DNA from: Actinocrispum wychmicini
GTDB lineage: Bacteria; Actinomycetota; Actinomycetes; Mycobacteriales; Pseudonocardiaceae
Length of the DNA: 64,000 bases
NCBI RefSeq assembly: GCF_004345645.1
Contig: NZ_SLWS01000005.1
Location: forward strand, 744,001-808,000
Direction of reading: 5' to 3'
Below are positions 25,232 through 34,506 of the stretch, one piece after another; positions within the stretch are counted from its first letter, which is position 1; each line of letters begins with the position of its first letter. Made by a program: the position numbers and the translations under genes. Below the pieces are notes generated by a model, which ran no database searches, was not told where the DNA came from, and saw only the letters and a program-made list of their open reading frames with translations.

Positions 25232-28200
25232 GTGGTGACGAAGTCCGCGCCGCTCCTTGTCCGGGCTCCGCGCCACCCTCGTGGGGAGCTGAGCTGGGAT
25301 GACGCGGCCGCCCGGCTGATCGAGGGTGGCGGTGGCGGTTTTCGTCGTGTCCTGGGTGGGCCGGGGACGGGGAAGACCACGCTGCTCGCCCACATGGCGG
25401 CGACGAGGATCGCGGCGGGGGTCAGCCCGGAGAACATCCTCATTCTGACCGCGAGCCGTAAGGCGTCGGACAGCCTGCGGACGCAGATCACCACCCTGCT
25501 GACTGATGGCGGGTTGCGGACAGTGAGAGATCCGCTGGTCCGGACCGTCCACTCGTACGCGTTCGCGGTGCTCAGGTTGCAGGCTTCGGCGCGGGGCGAG
25601 CCGGGGCCTCGGTTGTTGTCCGGGCCTGAGCAGGACTCGGTCGTTCGTGACCTGCTTGGCGGCGACCTGGAGAACGGGGCGGTGGACTGGCCGGAACGGC
25701 TGCGGCCGGCGTTGGCCGTTCCCGGGTTCGCCGACGAGTTGCGGGATCTGCTGCTGCGGGCGTCCGAGCGTGGGTTGGGGCCGGACGACCTGGTCGAGTT
25801 GGGGCGGGAGCACCAGCGGGACGAATGGGTCGCCGCCGGGATCTTCGGGCGCCAGTACGAAGAGGTGACCATGCTGGCCGGGGCCGCGGACATCGGTGTC
25901 GCCCAGGCCATCGGGGCGGCGTTGGACGCGGCCGAGCTGGTGGACACCGCGTTGGCGGCGTTCGAGACCGACGAGGCGCTGCTGGCGGTGGAGCAGTCGC
26001 GAGTGCGGCACCTGTACGTCGACGACGCGCAGCACCTCGACCCGCTCCAGTATCGGCTGGCGCGGGCGTTGGGGGACACGGCGGCCGAGTTCGTCGTGTC
26101 CGGCGACCCCGACCAGACCATCTTCTCGTTCCGCGGCGCCGATCCGTACCTGTTGACCGACGCCGATCCGGGTAACACAAGGACCGTTGTCCTGAGCACC
26201 GGCCATCGGATGTCCGCGCAGGTCAGGGCCGCTGTGGGGCGCCTCGCCGACCGGTTGCCGGGCGCCGGGCCGCAACGGCGGTTCCAGCCGGGCATGCCGG
26301 GCAACGGGAACGTGCTCGTCCGGTTGCATCCGTCGAGCGCGGCCGAAGCCAACTGGGTGGCGGACCAGCTGCGACGGGCGCATCTGATCGACGGAGTGCC
26401 GTGGTCCGAGATGGCCGTCGTCGCACGGTCCGCCACGCGGTCCTTCGCCGTGCTGCACCGCGCGATGGCCGCGGCTGGCGTGCCGGTCGCGATCCCGACG
26501 GATGAACTGCCGTTAGCGCAACAGTCGGCGGTACGGCCGTTCCTCGCGTTGCTGCAGTGCGCGGCCGATCCGGTGGCGCTGGACGCGAGCATGGCCGCGA
26601 TGTTGCTGTCGTCACCGTTGGGCGGCGCGGACCCGATGGCGTTGCGGCGGCTGCGGCGCGGGTTGCGGCGGCTGGAGCTGGCGGCAGGTGGTGAACGGTC
26701 GAGTGACGAGCTGTTGGTCGAGGCGTTGGACACGCACGACAGGCTGGTCGCCCTGGAGGACGCCGAGGCGGCCCCGCTGCGGCGGATCGCGGCCCTGCTC
26801 GCCGACGCGCGCAAGGCCATCGCCGACGGGGTCGGGGTGGAGCAGGTGCTGTGGGGGCTGTGGCGGGGCAGCGGCATGGAACGGCGGTGGGTCGCTCAGG
26901 CCGAGCGCGGCGGAACCGCTGGGGCGCAAGCGGATCGTGACCTGGACGCGGTGGTCGGGCTGTTCTACGCGGCGGCCAAGTACGCGGACCGGTTGCCCGG
27001 CGCCGGTGTCGCCCGATTCGCTGACTACCTTGCGTCGCAACAGATCGCAGGGGACAGCCTGGCCGCGCAGGCGCCGGTCGGCGAGTCGGTCGCGTTGTTG
27101 ACGGCGCACTCGGCCGCCGGGCGTGAGTGGACAGTGGTCGTGGTGCCTGGGGTGCAGGAGGGGGCGTGGCCGGACCTGCGGCTGCGTGGGTCGCTGCTCG
27201 GGGTCGAGCGCATGGTGGACGTGCTGTCCGGGGTGTACGTGGACGAGCACGTGTCCCAGACCGCGCCGATCCTCGCCGAGGAACGCCGGTTGTTCATGGT
27301 GGCGTGCAGCCGGGCCCGGTGGCGGCTGCTGGTCAGCGCCATCCGGGGCGAGGAGGAGCAGCCGTCCCGGTTCCTGTCCGAGCTGTCCGAGTACGAGGAC
27401 GAAGAACTGCCTTTCGTGGCAACGTCTTCGCAGCGTTCGCTGGTGCTGGCGGACCTGGTGGGCGAGCTGCGGCGGGTCGTGTGCGACGGCGCGGAACCCG
27501 CGCTTCGGCGGCGGCGCGCGGCCCAGCAGTTGGCGCGGCTCGCGTCCGCCGGTGTGCCGGGCGCGGACCCGGACTCCTGGTACGGGCTGGCCGACATGTC
27601 GAGCGCCGCGACCCTGCGGGCACCGACCGAAGCCGTCCGAGTCTCGCCGTCCACTGTGGACGTTCTGTCCCGGTGCCCGCTGCGGTGGGTGGTCGAACGA
27701 CACGGCGGCCAGGACCCGGTCGAGCTGCATGTCGTGACCGGGACACTGGTACACGCCCTGGCGCAGGCCGCGGCTGAGGGCGCCGACGAACGCGAGCTGC
27801 GGGCCCAGCTCGACCAGGCATGGAAGTCGGTGGACGCGGGCGCGCCCTGGTACTCACGCCGTGAGCAGCAGCGGGTGCACGCCATGCTGGACACGTTCCT
27901 CGCCTGGCTCACCGGCAGCCGCCGGGAACTCACCCAGGTCGCCATCGAACACGACGTGGACATCGACCTGCCCCTGGAAGAGGGCGGCCCGCCGATCCGC
28001 CTGCGCGGCCGCGTCGACCGCCTGGAGTCCTCGGCCGACGGCGACCCGGTCGTGGTCGACATCAAGAGCGGCAAGAGCCCGGTGACCAAGGAGGAGGCGA
28101 CCGCCCACCCCCAGTTGGCCGTCTACCAGCTCGCGGCGGCATACGGCGCCTTCGTGAAACTCGGCCTGTCCAGCGAGTCCGGCGGCGCCCGGTTGGTGTT

Positions 28201-28414
28201 CGTCGCGAAGAAGGACCGCCGGTCCGGCGCGGCGGAACGCGTCCAGGAGCCCGTCACGGGCGACGCTGTGGACGAGTGGCTGACCATCGTCCGGAAAGCC
28301 GCGGCGGACAGCATCGGCCCTGACTACGACGCCCGCGAGAACCCGGACTGCCCCCGCTGTCCGGCGAAGACCACCTGCCCACTGCACCCGGCAGGCCGGC
28401 AGGTGACGGAGTGA
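25232..28414 (+). CDS. adnA: AdnA: ATP-dependent DNA helicase-nuclease subunit
   Basis: This 1060-residue UvrD-like motor is fused to a RecB-type nuclease; it forms the AdnAB end-resection machine with AdnB. Walker A is GGPGTGKTTLL near residue 47. SGDPDQTIFSFRGADP and AHSAAGREWTVVVVPGVQEG are the motif IV and V regions. The C-terminal nuclease shows RGRVDRLE, VVDIKSGKS and HPQLAVYQLA. The iron-sulfur staple is CPLRW upstream with CPRCPAKTTC at the very end. The GTG at 25232 is the start. A TTA leucine codon lies at 26513-26515. In mycobacteria adnB follows directly. Here a Fic gene intervenes. Confidence 0.93.
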   Translation: MVTKSAPLLVRAPRHPRGELSWDDAAARLIEGGGGGFRRVLGGPGTGKTTLLAHMAATRIAAGVSPENILILTASRKASDSLRTQITTLLTDGGLRTVRDPLVRTVHSYAFAVLRLQASARGEPGPRLLSGPEQDSVVRDLLGGDLENGAVDWPERLRPALAVPGFADELRDLLLRASERGLGPDDLVELGREHQRDEWVAAGIFGRQYEEVTMLAGAADIGVAQAIGAALDAAELVDTALAAFETDEALLAVEQSRVRHLYVDDAQHLDPLQYRLARALGDTAAEFVVSGDPDQTIFSFRGADPYLLTDADPGNTRTVVLSTGHRMSAQVRAAVGRLADRLPGAGPQRRFQPGMPGNGNVLVRLHPSSAAEANWVADQLRRAHLIDGVPWSEMAVVARSATRSFAVLHRAMAAAGVPVAIPTDELPLAQQSAVRPFLALLQCAADPVALDASMAAMLLSSPLGGADPMALRRLRRGLRRLELAAGGERSSDELLVEALDTHDRLVALEDAEAAPLRRIAALLADARKAIADGVGVEQVLWGLWRGSGMERRWVAQAERGGTAGAQADRDLDAVVGLFYAAAKYADRLPGAGVARFADYLASQQIAGDSLAAQAPVGESVALLTAHSAAGREWTVVVVPGVQEGAWPDLRLRGSLLGVERMVDVLSGVYVDEHVSQTAPILAEERRLFMVACSRARWRLLVSAIRGEEEQPSRFLSELSEYEDEELPFVATSSQRSLVLADLVGELRRVVCDGAEPALRRRRAAQQLARLASAGVPGADPDSWYGLADMSSAATLRAPTEAVRVSPSTVDVLSRCPLRWVVERHGGQDPVELHVVTGTLVHALAQAAAEGADERELRAQLDQAWKSVDAGAPWYSRREQQRVHAMLDTFLAWLTGSRRELTQVAIEHDVDIDLPLEEGGPPIRLRGRVDRLESSADGDPVVVDIKSGKSPVTKEEATAHPQLAVYQLAAAYGAFVKLGLSSESGGARLVFVAKKDRRSGAAERVQEPVTGDAVDEWLTIVRKAAADSIGPDYDARENPDCPRCPAKTTCPLHPAGRQVTE

Positions 28415-28427
28415 GAAAAGATGGAAA

Positions 28428-28460
28428 CTTATCGATCTCGCGTCGGTTAATATACGACTA
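28428..28460 (+). promoter_or_regulatory. Likely leaderless promoter of the Fic gene
   Basis: TAATAT at 28448-28453 is a good -10 element in otherwise GC-rich DNA. It lies 6 nt before the ATG at 28460. An A/T-rich CTTATC at about 28428-28433 could serve as a -35 with a 14-bp spacer, which is short. Transcription would start at or beside the ATG, giving a leaderless message that would also cover adnB. Confidence 0.4.
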
Positions 28461-29539
28461 TGCTGTTCGCGGCGCCCGAGCTGGATGCGACTGATCGCGC
28501 GGTACTGGACCTGATCGAGGACCAGCACCGGCGGCTTCGGCCGCTCGTCGCCGCGCCCAGGCGATGGAGCGGGCTCCTTCGTAAGGTCGCGCTGGCCCGT
28601 GCCGTGCGCGGCTCGAATGCGATCGAAGGCTTCACGGTCACAGTCGATGACGCGTTCGCGATTCTCGACAATCAGGAGCCACACGAAGCCGGTGAGCTCG
28701 CCTGGCGTGCGGTGCGTGGATACCGCGACGCCATGACCTACGTGCTCCAGCTCGCGCAGGAACCGCGACTCGACATCTGCACCCACACCTTGCGCGCGTT
28801 GCATTTCATGATGCAGCAGTACGATTTGACGAAATGGCCGGGGCGGTGGCGTCCCGACGACGTCCATGTGCCGGGTCTGATCGACGAACTCGTCGCCGCG
28901 GTGAACGGGTCTGGGACAACGCCGGTCCTGGTTCGAGCTGCGATGGCGCACCTTGACCTGGTGGCGATCCAGCCCTTCAAGGAAGGCAACGAACGGATGG
29001 CTCGCTGCCTGCAAACGCTTGTTCTGGCCGGCGGCGGGCGGTTCGCCGCGCCGGAGTTCGCGTCGATCGAGGAAGACCTTGGCCGAAACGACCAGGAATA
29101 CCGGCATGTGCTCGCCCTGGTCACTGGCGGGTTGTGGGATCCGGGCCGGGACACCAGGCCGTGGATCCGGTTCTGCCTGACCGCGCACTACCGGCAGGCG
29201 TTGCGAATCGTGTACCGAGCCGAACATGTCAGCAGGCTGTGGGTCTGTGCGGAGGAGGAGATCTCGCGCGCCGGACTGCCTGACCGGTGTGTGCAGCCGT
29301 TGGTCTACTGCATGTCGGGGCGGCAGTTGCGGAACTCGACGTATCGCCAGCTCACCGAAGGGGTGAGCCAGAACGTCGCCGGCCGTGACCTGGTCGACCT
29401 GGTTCGGGCCGACCTGCTGGACGCGCGGGGCGAGAAAAGGGGCCGGTACTACGCCCCATCGCCGAGGATGCGCCTCGCCGCGGTCGCGTCGGCCGAGTTG
29501 TCCGTGGAGGGGAATCCGTATGAGATGACTCCGACATGA
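28460..29539 (+). CDS. Fic-domain protein with Gln in place of the catalytic His
   Basis: This 359-residue protein has the Fic_N plus Fic core layout. SNAIEG at residues 52-57 fits the (S/T)xxxE(G/N) inhibitory helix of N-terminally autoinhibited Fic proteins. ALHFMMQQYDLTKWPGRWRP is the usual region before the core. The active loop, normally HPF-x-(D/E)-GN-G-R, reads QPFKEGNERMAR from residue 171. The His that activates the acceptor hydroxyl is Gln (codon CAG at 28970) and the second Gly is Glu. AMPylation is therefore doubtful. The C-terminus has a winged-helix-like region. The stop overlaps the adnB ATG (ATGA). In mycobacteria nothing separates adnA and adnB. Confidence 0.85.
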   Translation: MLFAAPELDATDRAVLDLIEDQHRRLRPLVAAPRRWSGLLRKVALARAVRGSNAIEGFTVTVDDAFAILDNQEPHEAGELAWRAVRGYRDAMTYVLQLAQEPRLDICTHTLRALHFMMQQYDLTKWPGRWRPDDVHVPGLIDELVAAVNGSGTTPVLVRAAMAHLDLVAIQPFKEGNERMARCLQTLVLAGGGRFAAPEFASIEEDLGRNDQEYRHVLALVTGGLWDPGRDTRPWIRFCLTAHYRQALRIVYRAEHVSRLWVCAEEEISRAGLPDRCVQPLVYCMSGRQLRNSTYRQLTEGVSQNVAGRDLVDLVRADLLDARGEKRGRYYAPSPRMRLAAVASAELSVEGNPYEMTPT

Positions 29540-32500
29540 ACATCACCCCCCGACAGCTGGCGGCGGCGCTGGGGCTGCCCGCGCCGACCGAGGAGCAGGC
29601 GACCGTGATCGCGGCGCCGGCCGAGCCGGCGCTGGTCGTGGCGGGGGCGGGGGCGGGCAAGACGGAGACCATGGCCGGCCGGGTGGTGTGGCTGGTCGCG
29701 AACGGGTTGGTGGTGCCCGAGCGGGTGCTCGGGCTGACGTTCACGCGGAAGGCCGCGCGGCAGTTGGCGGACCGGGTGCGGGCCCGGTTGCGGCGGCTGG
29801 TGGGGTCCGGGGTGCTGGAGCGGCTGGATCCGAGTGGGGTACGGAAGGCCGCGGTCATCACCGGGGAGCCGACCGTTCTCACGTACCACGCGTACGCGGG
29901 GCGTTTGGTCGCTGAGCACGGGCTGCGGTTGCCGGTCGAGCCTGCCGCGCGACTGTTGACGGAGACGGCGTCGTGGCAGTTGGCGCATCGCCTGGTGTCG
30001 ACGTGGGTGCACGACCTGGACACCGACCGGGTGCCGGCGACCATCACCCGGTATGTCCTCGATCTCGCCGGGGAGATGGGGGAGCACCTGGTCGAACCGG
30101 AGAAACTGGCGCGGCACGCCGAGGAGCTGTGCCGGTTGATCGAGTCGGCGCCGCGGGGGCCGAGACAGGCCGCGGAACCGTCCCAGAAGTTGAAGGAAGT
30201 CATTGTGGCGCAACGGTTCCGTGTTGCGCTGCTGCCGTTGGTGCAGGCGTACGCGGAACGCAAGCGGCGGGACGGCGTGCTGGACTTCGCCGACCAGATG
30301 GCGATGGCCGCCCGGCTCGCGCGCGACCACCCGGAGGTCGCCCAGGGGGAACGAGCCAGGTACGGGGCCGTGTTGCTGGACGAGTACCAGGACACCGGGC
30401 ACGCGCAACGGGTGCTGCTGCGGTCGTTGTTCGGTCGCGAGAACCCGATGACGGTCACCGCTGTGGGGGACCCCGCGCAGGCGATTTACGGCTGGCGCGG
30501 CGCGAGCGCGGCGAACCTGCCTCGGTTCACCACGGACTTCCCGCGCGAGGACCTCCGGCCGGCGACCAGATACGGGCTGCTGACCAGTTTCCGGAACCCG
30601 CCTGAGGTGCTGGAGCTGGCGAACCGGACCTCGGCGCCGCTGCGGGCGGCCGGGCTTGAGGTGGACGAACTGCGGGCCCGGGAGGACGCGGGCCCGGGGG
30701 ATGTGCGCTGCGCGTTGCTGAGCGACGTCCAGGCCGAGCTGGAGTGGATGGCGGACGCGGTCGCCGGCCGGTGGCTGTCCGCGGTGGAGGCCGCCGGGAA
30801 ACCGCCGACCGCCGCCGTGCTCGTGCGGCGTCGTTCGGACATGGCCGACATCGCGACCGCGTTGCGCGCCAAGGGATTGCCGGTCGAGGTCGTCGGGCTC
30901 GGCGGCCTGCTGGACGAGCCCGAGGTCCGCGACCTGGTGAGCACGCTGCGTGTCCTGGTCGACCCGTTGGCCGGGACGGCGGCGACGCGTCTGCTGACCG
31001 GTTCGCGGTGGCGGATCTCCGCGGCGGACCTGGCCGCGTTGTGGCGCCGGGCCACCGAACTGGCCGGGTTGCACGCGTCCGACCAGACCGACCCGTTGCT
31101 CGGCGCGGTGCCGGGGGAGCGCGCCGAACAGGCCGGGTTGGTGGACGCCTTGGACGACCCCGGCGACCCCAAGCGGTACTCGACCGGTGGGTACAACCGG
31201 ATCCGCAGCCTCGGCCACGAGCTGACGCAGTTGCGGCGCAGGCTCGACCAGTCGTTGCCGGAACTGGTCGCCGACGTGGAACGGACCATGCAGCTGGACA
31301 TCGAGGCGTCGGCCCGGCCGGGGCCGATCGCCCGGGTGCACCTGGACGCCTTCGCCGACGTGGTCTCCGACTACGCGGCGCACAGCCCGTCCGCGACCCT
31401 CACGTCCTTTTTGGACTATCTGACCGCCGCGGAGGACGCCGAGGACGGCCTGGAGCCCGGCGAGGTCACGGTCGCCGAGGACCGCGTGCAGGTGCTGACC
31501 GTGCACTCCGCCAAAGGCCTGGAATGGCAGGTCGTCGCCGTTCCGCACGTGGTCGTGGACGTGTTCCCGACCAGGCGGCGCGGGTCGAGCTGGCTGCGTT
31601 CGGTCACCGAGCTGCCCGCGTCACTCCGCGGCGACGCGGCCGACCTACCCGACCTGCGGGTGTCGTCGGACCTGAACCGCAAGGAGGTCGAGGAGGCACT
31701 GGCCGACCACTCCGAAGGCTTCGCCGAACGGGCGTTGACCGAGGAGCGGCGGCTGTTCTACGTGGCGTTGACCCGGTCCGAGCACAGCCTGCTGGTCTCC
31801 GGGCACTGGTGGGGCCGGACCGGGACGAAACCGAAGGGGCCGTCCGAGTTCCTCGCCGAACTGCCCGAAGTGGACAAGTACATTGTGGACCAATGGGCGC
31901 CGGCGCCACCGGACGACGAGGAGAACCCGATCGCCAACGCCGCCCGGACCGCCCAGTGGCCGGTCGACCCGCTCGGCAAGCGCCGCCAGGACGTCCTCGA
32001 CGGCGCCGAGGGGGTCCGCGCGGAGATCACCCGGCTGCGCCGGGGAAAGCCCAGCGCCGAGGACCAACTGCTGCTGCCCCTGGAGGACGAGGACCCGGAC
32101 GGCTGGATCCGCGACACGGACGTGCTGCTCGCCGAACGCGCCGCCGCGTTGACCAGACGGGAGAAAGTCCTGCTGCCCCGCCACCTCTCGGTCAGCCAGC
32201 TGGTCGAACTCGCGGCGGACCCGGAAGCCCTGGCCCGACGGCTGCGGCGACCGCTGCCGTTCCCCCCGAACCCGGTGGCCCGCCGGGGAACCGCGTTCCA
32301 CGCCTGGCTGGAACGGCGGTTCGGGTTCGGCCGGCTGCTGGACCTGGACGAACTGCCCGGCGCGGCCGACGACGGCGCCGTGGTCGACGAGGAACTGGAC
32401 GTCCTGCAGGAGGCGTTCCTGGCCAGCGCCTGGGCGGACCGGATCCCCCACGAGGTCGAAGTCCCGTTCACCTGCGACGTGGACGGGATGTCCATCCGAG

Positions 32501-32769
32501 GCCGGATGGACGCGGTCTACTCCGACGACGACGGCGGCTGGACCGTGGTCGACTGGAAAACCGGCCGCGTCCCCGACAAGGACCACCTACCAGCCCTGGC
32601 CGTGCAGCTGGCGGCCTACCGACTGGCGTGGGCACAGCTCACGGGAATCGAAGTGGACCATGTGCGAGCCGCATTCCACTATGTCCGACACGACCACACC
32701 CTGCGGCCCGCAGACCTGCTCGACGCTGAAGGCCTGCGGGCTTTGGTGCGTTCGGTGCCGGAACCGTAG
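29536..32769 (+). CDS. adnB: AdnB: lead helicase-nuclease subunit
   Basis: This 1077-residue UvrD-type motor plus RecB-like nuclease is the partner of AdnA. Walker A is VAGAGAGKTETMAGR near residue 35. LTFTRKAARQLADRV, LLDEYQDTGHAQ, VGDPAQAIYGWRGAS and VHSAKGLEWQVVAVPHV are the motor motifs. The nuclease domain near 980-1050 shows RGRMDAVYSD, VVDWKTGR and LAVQLAAYRLAW. AdnAB resects double-strand breaks in actinobacteria, the counterpart of RecBCD. The ATG at 29536 overlaps the stop of the Fic gene, so adnB translation is tied to it. It corresponds to Rv3201c. Confidence 0.94.
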   Translation: MNITPRQLAAALGLPAPTEEQATVIAAPAEPALVVAGAGAGKTETMAGRVVWLVANGLVVPERVLGLTFTRKAARQLADRVRARLRRLVGSGVLERLDPSGVRKAAVITGEPTVLTYHAYAGRLVAEHGLRLPVEPAARLLTETASWQLAHRLVSTWVHDLDTDRVPATITRYVLDLAGEMGEHLVEPEKLARHAEELCRLIESAPRGPRQAAEPSQKLKEVIVAQRFRVALLPLVQAYAERKRRDGVLDFADQMAMAARLARDHPEVAQGERARYGAVLLDEYQDTGHAQRVLLRSLFGRENPMTVTAVGDPAQAIYGWRGASAANLPRFTTDFPREDLRPATRYGLLTSFRNPPEVLELANRTSAPLRAAGLEVDELRAREDAGPGDVRCALLSDVQAELEWMADAVAGRWLSAVEAAGKPPTAAVLVRRRSDMADIATALRAKGLPVEVVGLGGLLDEPEVRDLVSTLRVLVDPLAGTAATRLLTGSRWRISAADLAALWRRATELAGLHASDQTDPLLGAVPGERAEQAGLVDALDDPGDPKRYSTGGYNRIRSLGHELTQLRRRLDQSLPELVADVERTMQLDIEASARPGPIARVHLDAFADVVSDYAAHSPSATLTSFLDYLTAAEDAEDGLEPGEVTVAEDRVQVLTVHSAKGLEWQVVAVPHVVVDVFPTRRRGSSWLRSVTELPASLRGDAADLPDLRVSSDLNRKEVEEALADHSEGFAERALTEERRLFYVALTRSEHSLLVSGHWWGRTGTKPKGPSEFLAELPEVDKYIVDQWAPAPPDDEENPIANAARTAQWPVDPLGKRRQDVLDGAEGVRAEITRLRRGKPSAEDQLLLPLEDEDPDGWIRDTDVLLAERAAALTRREKVLLPRHLSVSQLVELAADPEALARRLRRPLPFPPNPVARRGTAFHAWLERRFGFGRLLDLDELPGAADDGAVVDEELDVLQEAFLASAWADRIPHEVEVPFTCDVDGMSIRGRMDAVYSDDDGGWTVVDWKTGRVPDKDHLPALAVQLAAYRLAWAQLTGIEVDHVRAAFHYVRHDHTLRPADLLDAEGLRALVRSVPEP

Positions 32770-33597
32770 CTACCGTGCGGGTGTTCGCCGGCGGCGTGTC
32801 GAGAAGACTGCGGCAGCTCCGACGAGCAACGCGACAGCGCCGAACCCGCTGAGGCCGATGACGTTGGCGCCGGTACTGGCCAGACCACCGTGGGCCGCAG
32901 GCGTCACCACCGCCGGTGGCGTGCAGTCCGCGGGTTGTGTCGGCAGCGGGCCATCGCCTGGTATGAAGTCCAGCCAACCGTCTACCGGCTTGTCCCGCAG
33001 CAACCAGATGAACTCCTCCCGGTCCTCGTTCGTGATCCGCCAACCGGCCGGCGGGAAGGCGAACAGCTTGTAGTCCGGGCCGACGGGGAGGTTGGTGAAC
33101 TCGAAGAAGCCGTTCGCGTCCGAGATGGCTTCCGCCACGATGGGGCAACGACCCTCACTGGTGAGGACGACCCGGACACCGGCAATGGGCTGCCGGGGCC
33201 CGCCGTGGTCGCGGCCCTGTGGGAAATAGGCGGCGTCGCCGCGGATTCCACCGATACCGCCCGGCAAAAGAGCCCGGTCGCCCGCGCTGGGCTCGTGCTC
33301 GGGATCGTAGAGTCCGGCGTAGTTGAAGGTACAGCCGACCATGACCCGCCCGAACTTGACTGACGCCTCCGGCACCTTTTCGCTGACGTCCAGGACCTTG
33401 GTCTCGCCGGCGTCCACGTTCACCCCGCCGACGACCAGGTCACCCCAGCCCGGCCCGGTTCCGCGGAGCTGGAAAGGCCAGCCGGCGCCGCCGTCCGGAT
33501 CCAGATAGAGGTACCCGTCAAAACGCACAGTGTCGGCATCGGGGTTCGTTTGGTGTCCGCTCACCGTTGCCCTGGGCTTCCCGAACTCCGCGGACAT
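32770..33597 (-). CDS. Sortase-signal surface-type protein without visible signal peptide
   Basis: This 275-residue protein has a carboxypeptidase-regulatory/SdrD-like beta domain: GVRVVLTSEGRCPIVAEAI, then DANGFFEFTNLPVGPDYKL. The C-terminal sorting signal has LASTG, a hydrophobic stretch GLSGFGAVALLVGAAAVF and the tail STRRRRTPAR, as in actinobacterial LAxTG (class E sortase) substrates. The N-terminus at the ATG 33597 (MSAEFGKPRATVSG) has no signal peptide. Extending upstream in frame gives a basic, non-hydrophobic stretch. Either a start further upstream was lost with the signal, or the gene is 5'-truncated. It converges on adnB with no gap between the stop codons. Confidence 0.65.
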   Translation of the reverse strand: MSAEFGKPRATVSGHQTNPDADTVRFDGYLYLDPDGGAGWPFQLRGTGPGWGDLVVGGVNVDAGETKVLDVSEKVPEASVKFGRVMVGCTFNYAGLYDPEHEPSAGDRALLPGGIGGIRGDAAYFPQGRDHGGPRQPIAGVRVVLTSEGRCPIVAEAISDANGFFEFTNLPVGPDYKLFAFPPAGWRITNEDREEFIWLLRDKPVDGWLDFIPGDGPLPTQPADCTPPAVVTPAAHGGLASTGANVIGLSGFGAVALLVGAAAVFSTRRRRTPAR

Positions 33598-33808
33598 GTC
33601 AACCTGGGGCACTTCCTGCGCCTGTGACCGTTTGCGAGGGCGTAATTTATGGTCGACCCGTCCGCGAGTCAAAGCGAAAACACCAAGTTGCGCCGGGTGG
33701 CCCAGTCGAACAGTTGAACAGCGAAGCCTTCCCTGCTTGCAATTCAAGGCGCCAACCCGCCGATCCCCGGCGGAACGACACCGCGCCGGACCGGATACGG
33801 TCGACTTT

Positions 33809-34501
33809 ATGCGACGACGGGTCGGGATTCTCGGGACAGTGCTTATGGCCGCTGCGATCGCCGGATGCCAGCACACGGAAACCGGGCAGCCGGTCGCGGC
33901 CAGCGGCGTCTCATCGGCCGCTCGAACGCCGACCCCGGGCACCAAGGCCCTGACCATCCGGTCGGTGATCGAAGAACAACCGGTTCCCAGCTCGCCTTCG
34001 ACAGTGCCGTCCACAGTGCCGTCCGCTCCAGTCGCCTCCGACGCCGACATCGCCGCGGCCAAGCAGACGCGTCAGAACGTCGGCCTCACAAGCGATCCGC
34101 AAGCGCGGCAGCAGGCATTCGCCAGTCTCGACTGTTCACTGCCGGATCCGCTGATGGGTCACGAGGACACCAATCTCCCCTTGGTCGCGTGCGGCAGCGG
34201 GTCCAAGTACGTGCTGGACAAGGCAATGCTCACTGGCAAGGACGTCGCTGACGCCTTTGTCGGCAAGAGTTCGGATGGGCACACGCCGGTGGTGAGCCTG
34301 TCCCTGACCGACGCCGCGACATCCGTCTGGGCGGACTTCACCGCGGCGAATGTCGGCAAACAGGCCGCGTTCGTGGTTGGCACGTCAGTGGTGTCGGCGC
34401 CGATGATCCAGGCGCCGATACCAGGCGGGCGGGTTGAGGTCTCCGGCAGTTTCACCGAGGCGGACGCGCGGGACATCGTTCGGAGAATCACCGGACGCTG
34501 A
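33809..34501 (+). CDS. Lipoprotein with SecD P1-head-like domain
   Basis: This 230-residue lipoprotein has signal MRRRVGILGTVLMAAAIAGC, with the lipobox ending at Cys20, and a Ser/Thr/Pro linker to about residue 80. The rest resembles the periplasmic P1-head subdomain of SecD: SLTDAATSVWADFTAANVGK, VVGTSVVSAPMIQAPIPGG and VSGSFTEADARDIV. It stands alone, without the SecD membrane part or SecF. The 211-bp region upstream, 33598-33808, holds no recognisable gene. Its function is unknown; a stand-alone SecD-head protein might assist protein release at the outer membrane face. Confidence 0.75.
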   Translation: MRRRVGILGTVLMAAAIAGCQHTETGQPVAASGVSSAARTPTPGTKALTIRSVIEEQPVPSSPSTVPSTVPSAPVASDADIAAAKQTRQNVGLTSDPQARQQAFASLDCSLPDPLMGHEDTNLPLVACGSGSKYVLDKAMLTGKDVADAFVGKSSDGHTPVVSLSLTDAATSVWADFTAANVGKQAAFVVGTSVVSAPMIQAPIPGGRVEVSGSFTEADARDIVRRITGR

Positions 34502-34506
34502 GGCGG

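Noticed and set aside
28970..28972. Possible sequencing error creating the Fic His-to-Gln change
   Set aside because: A single C-to-G change at the third base would be enough, so error cannot be excluded, but the neighbouring Gly-to-Glu change in the same loop makes genuine divergence more likely.
29449..31548. An open frame of about 700 codons on the minus strand opposite adnB
   Set aside because: Product is Arg/Gln/Pro low-complexity with no domain; adnB on the plus strand has every helicase motif.
33598..34062. In-frame upstream extension of the sortase-signal gene
   Set aside because: It runs antisense to the lipoprotein gene and shows neither a signal peptide nor family sequence. The start was set at 33597.
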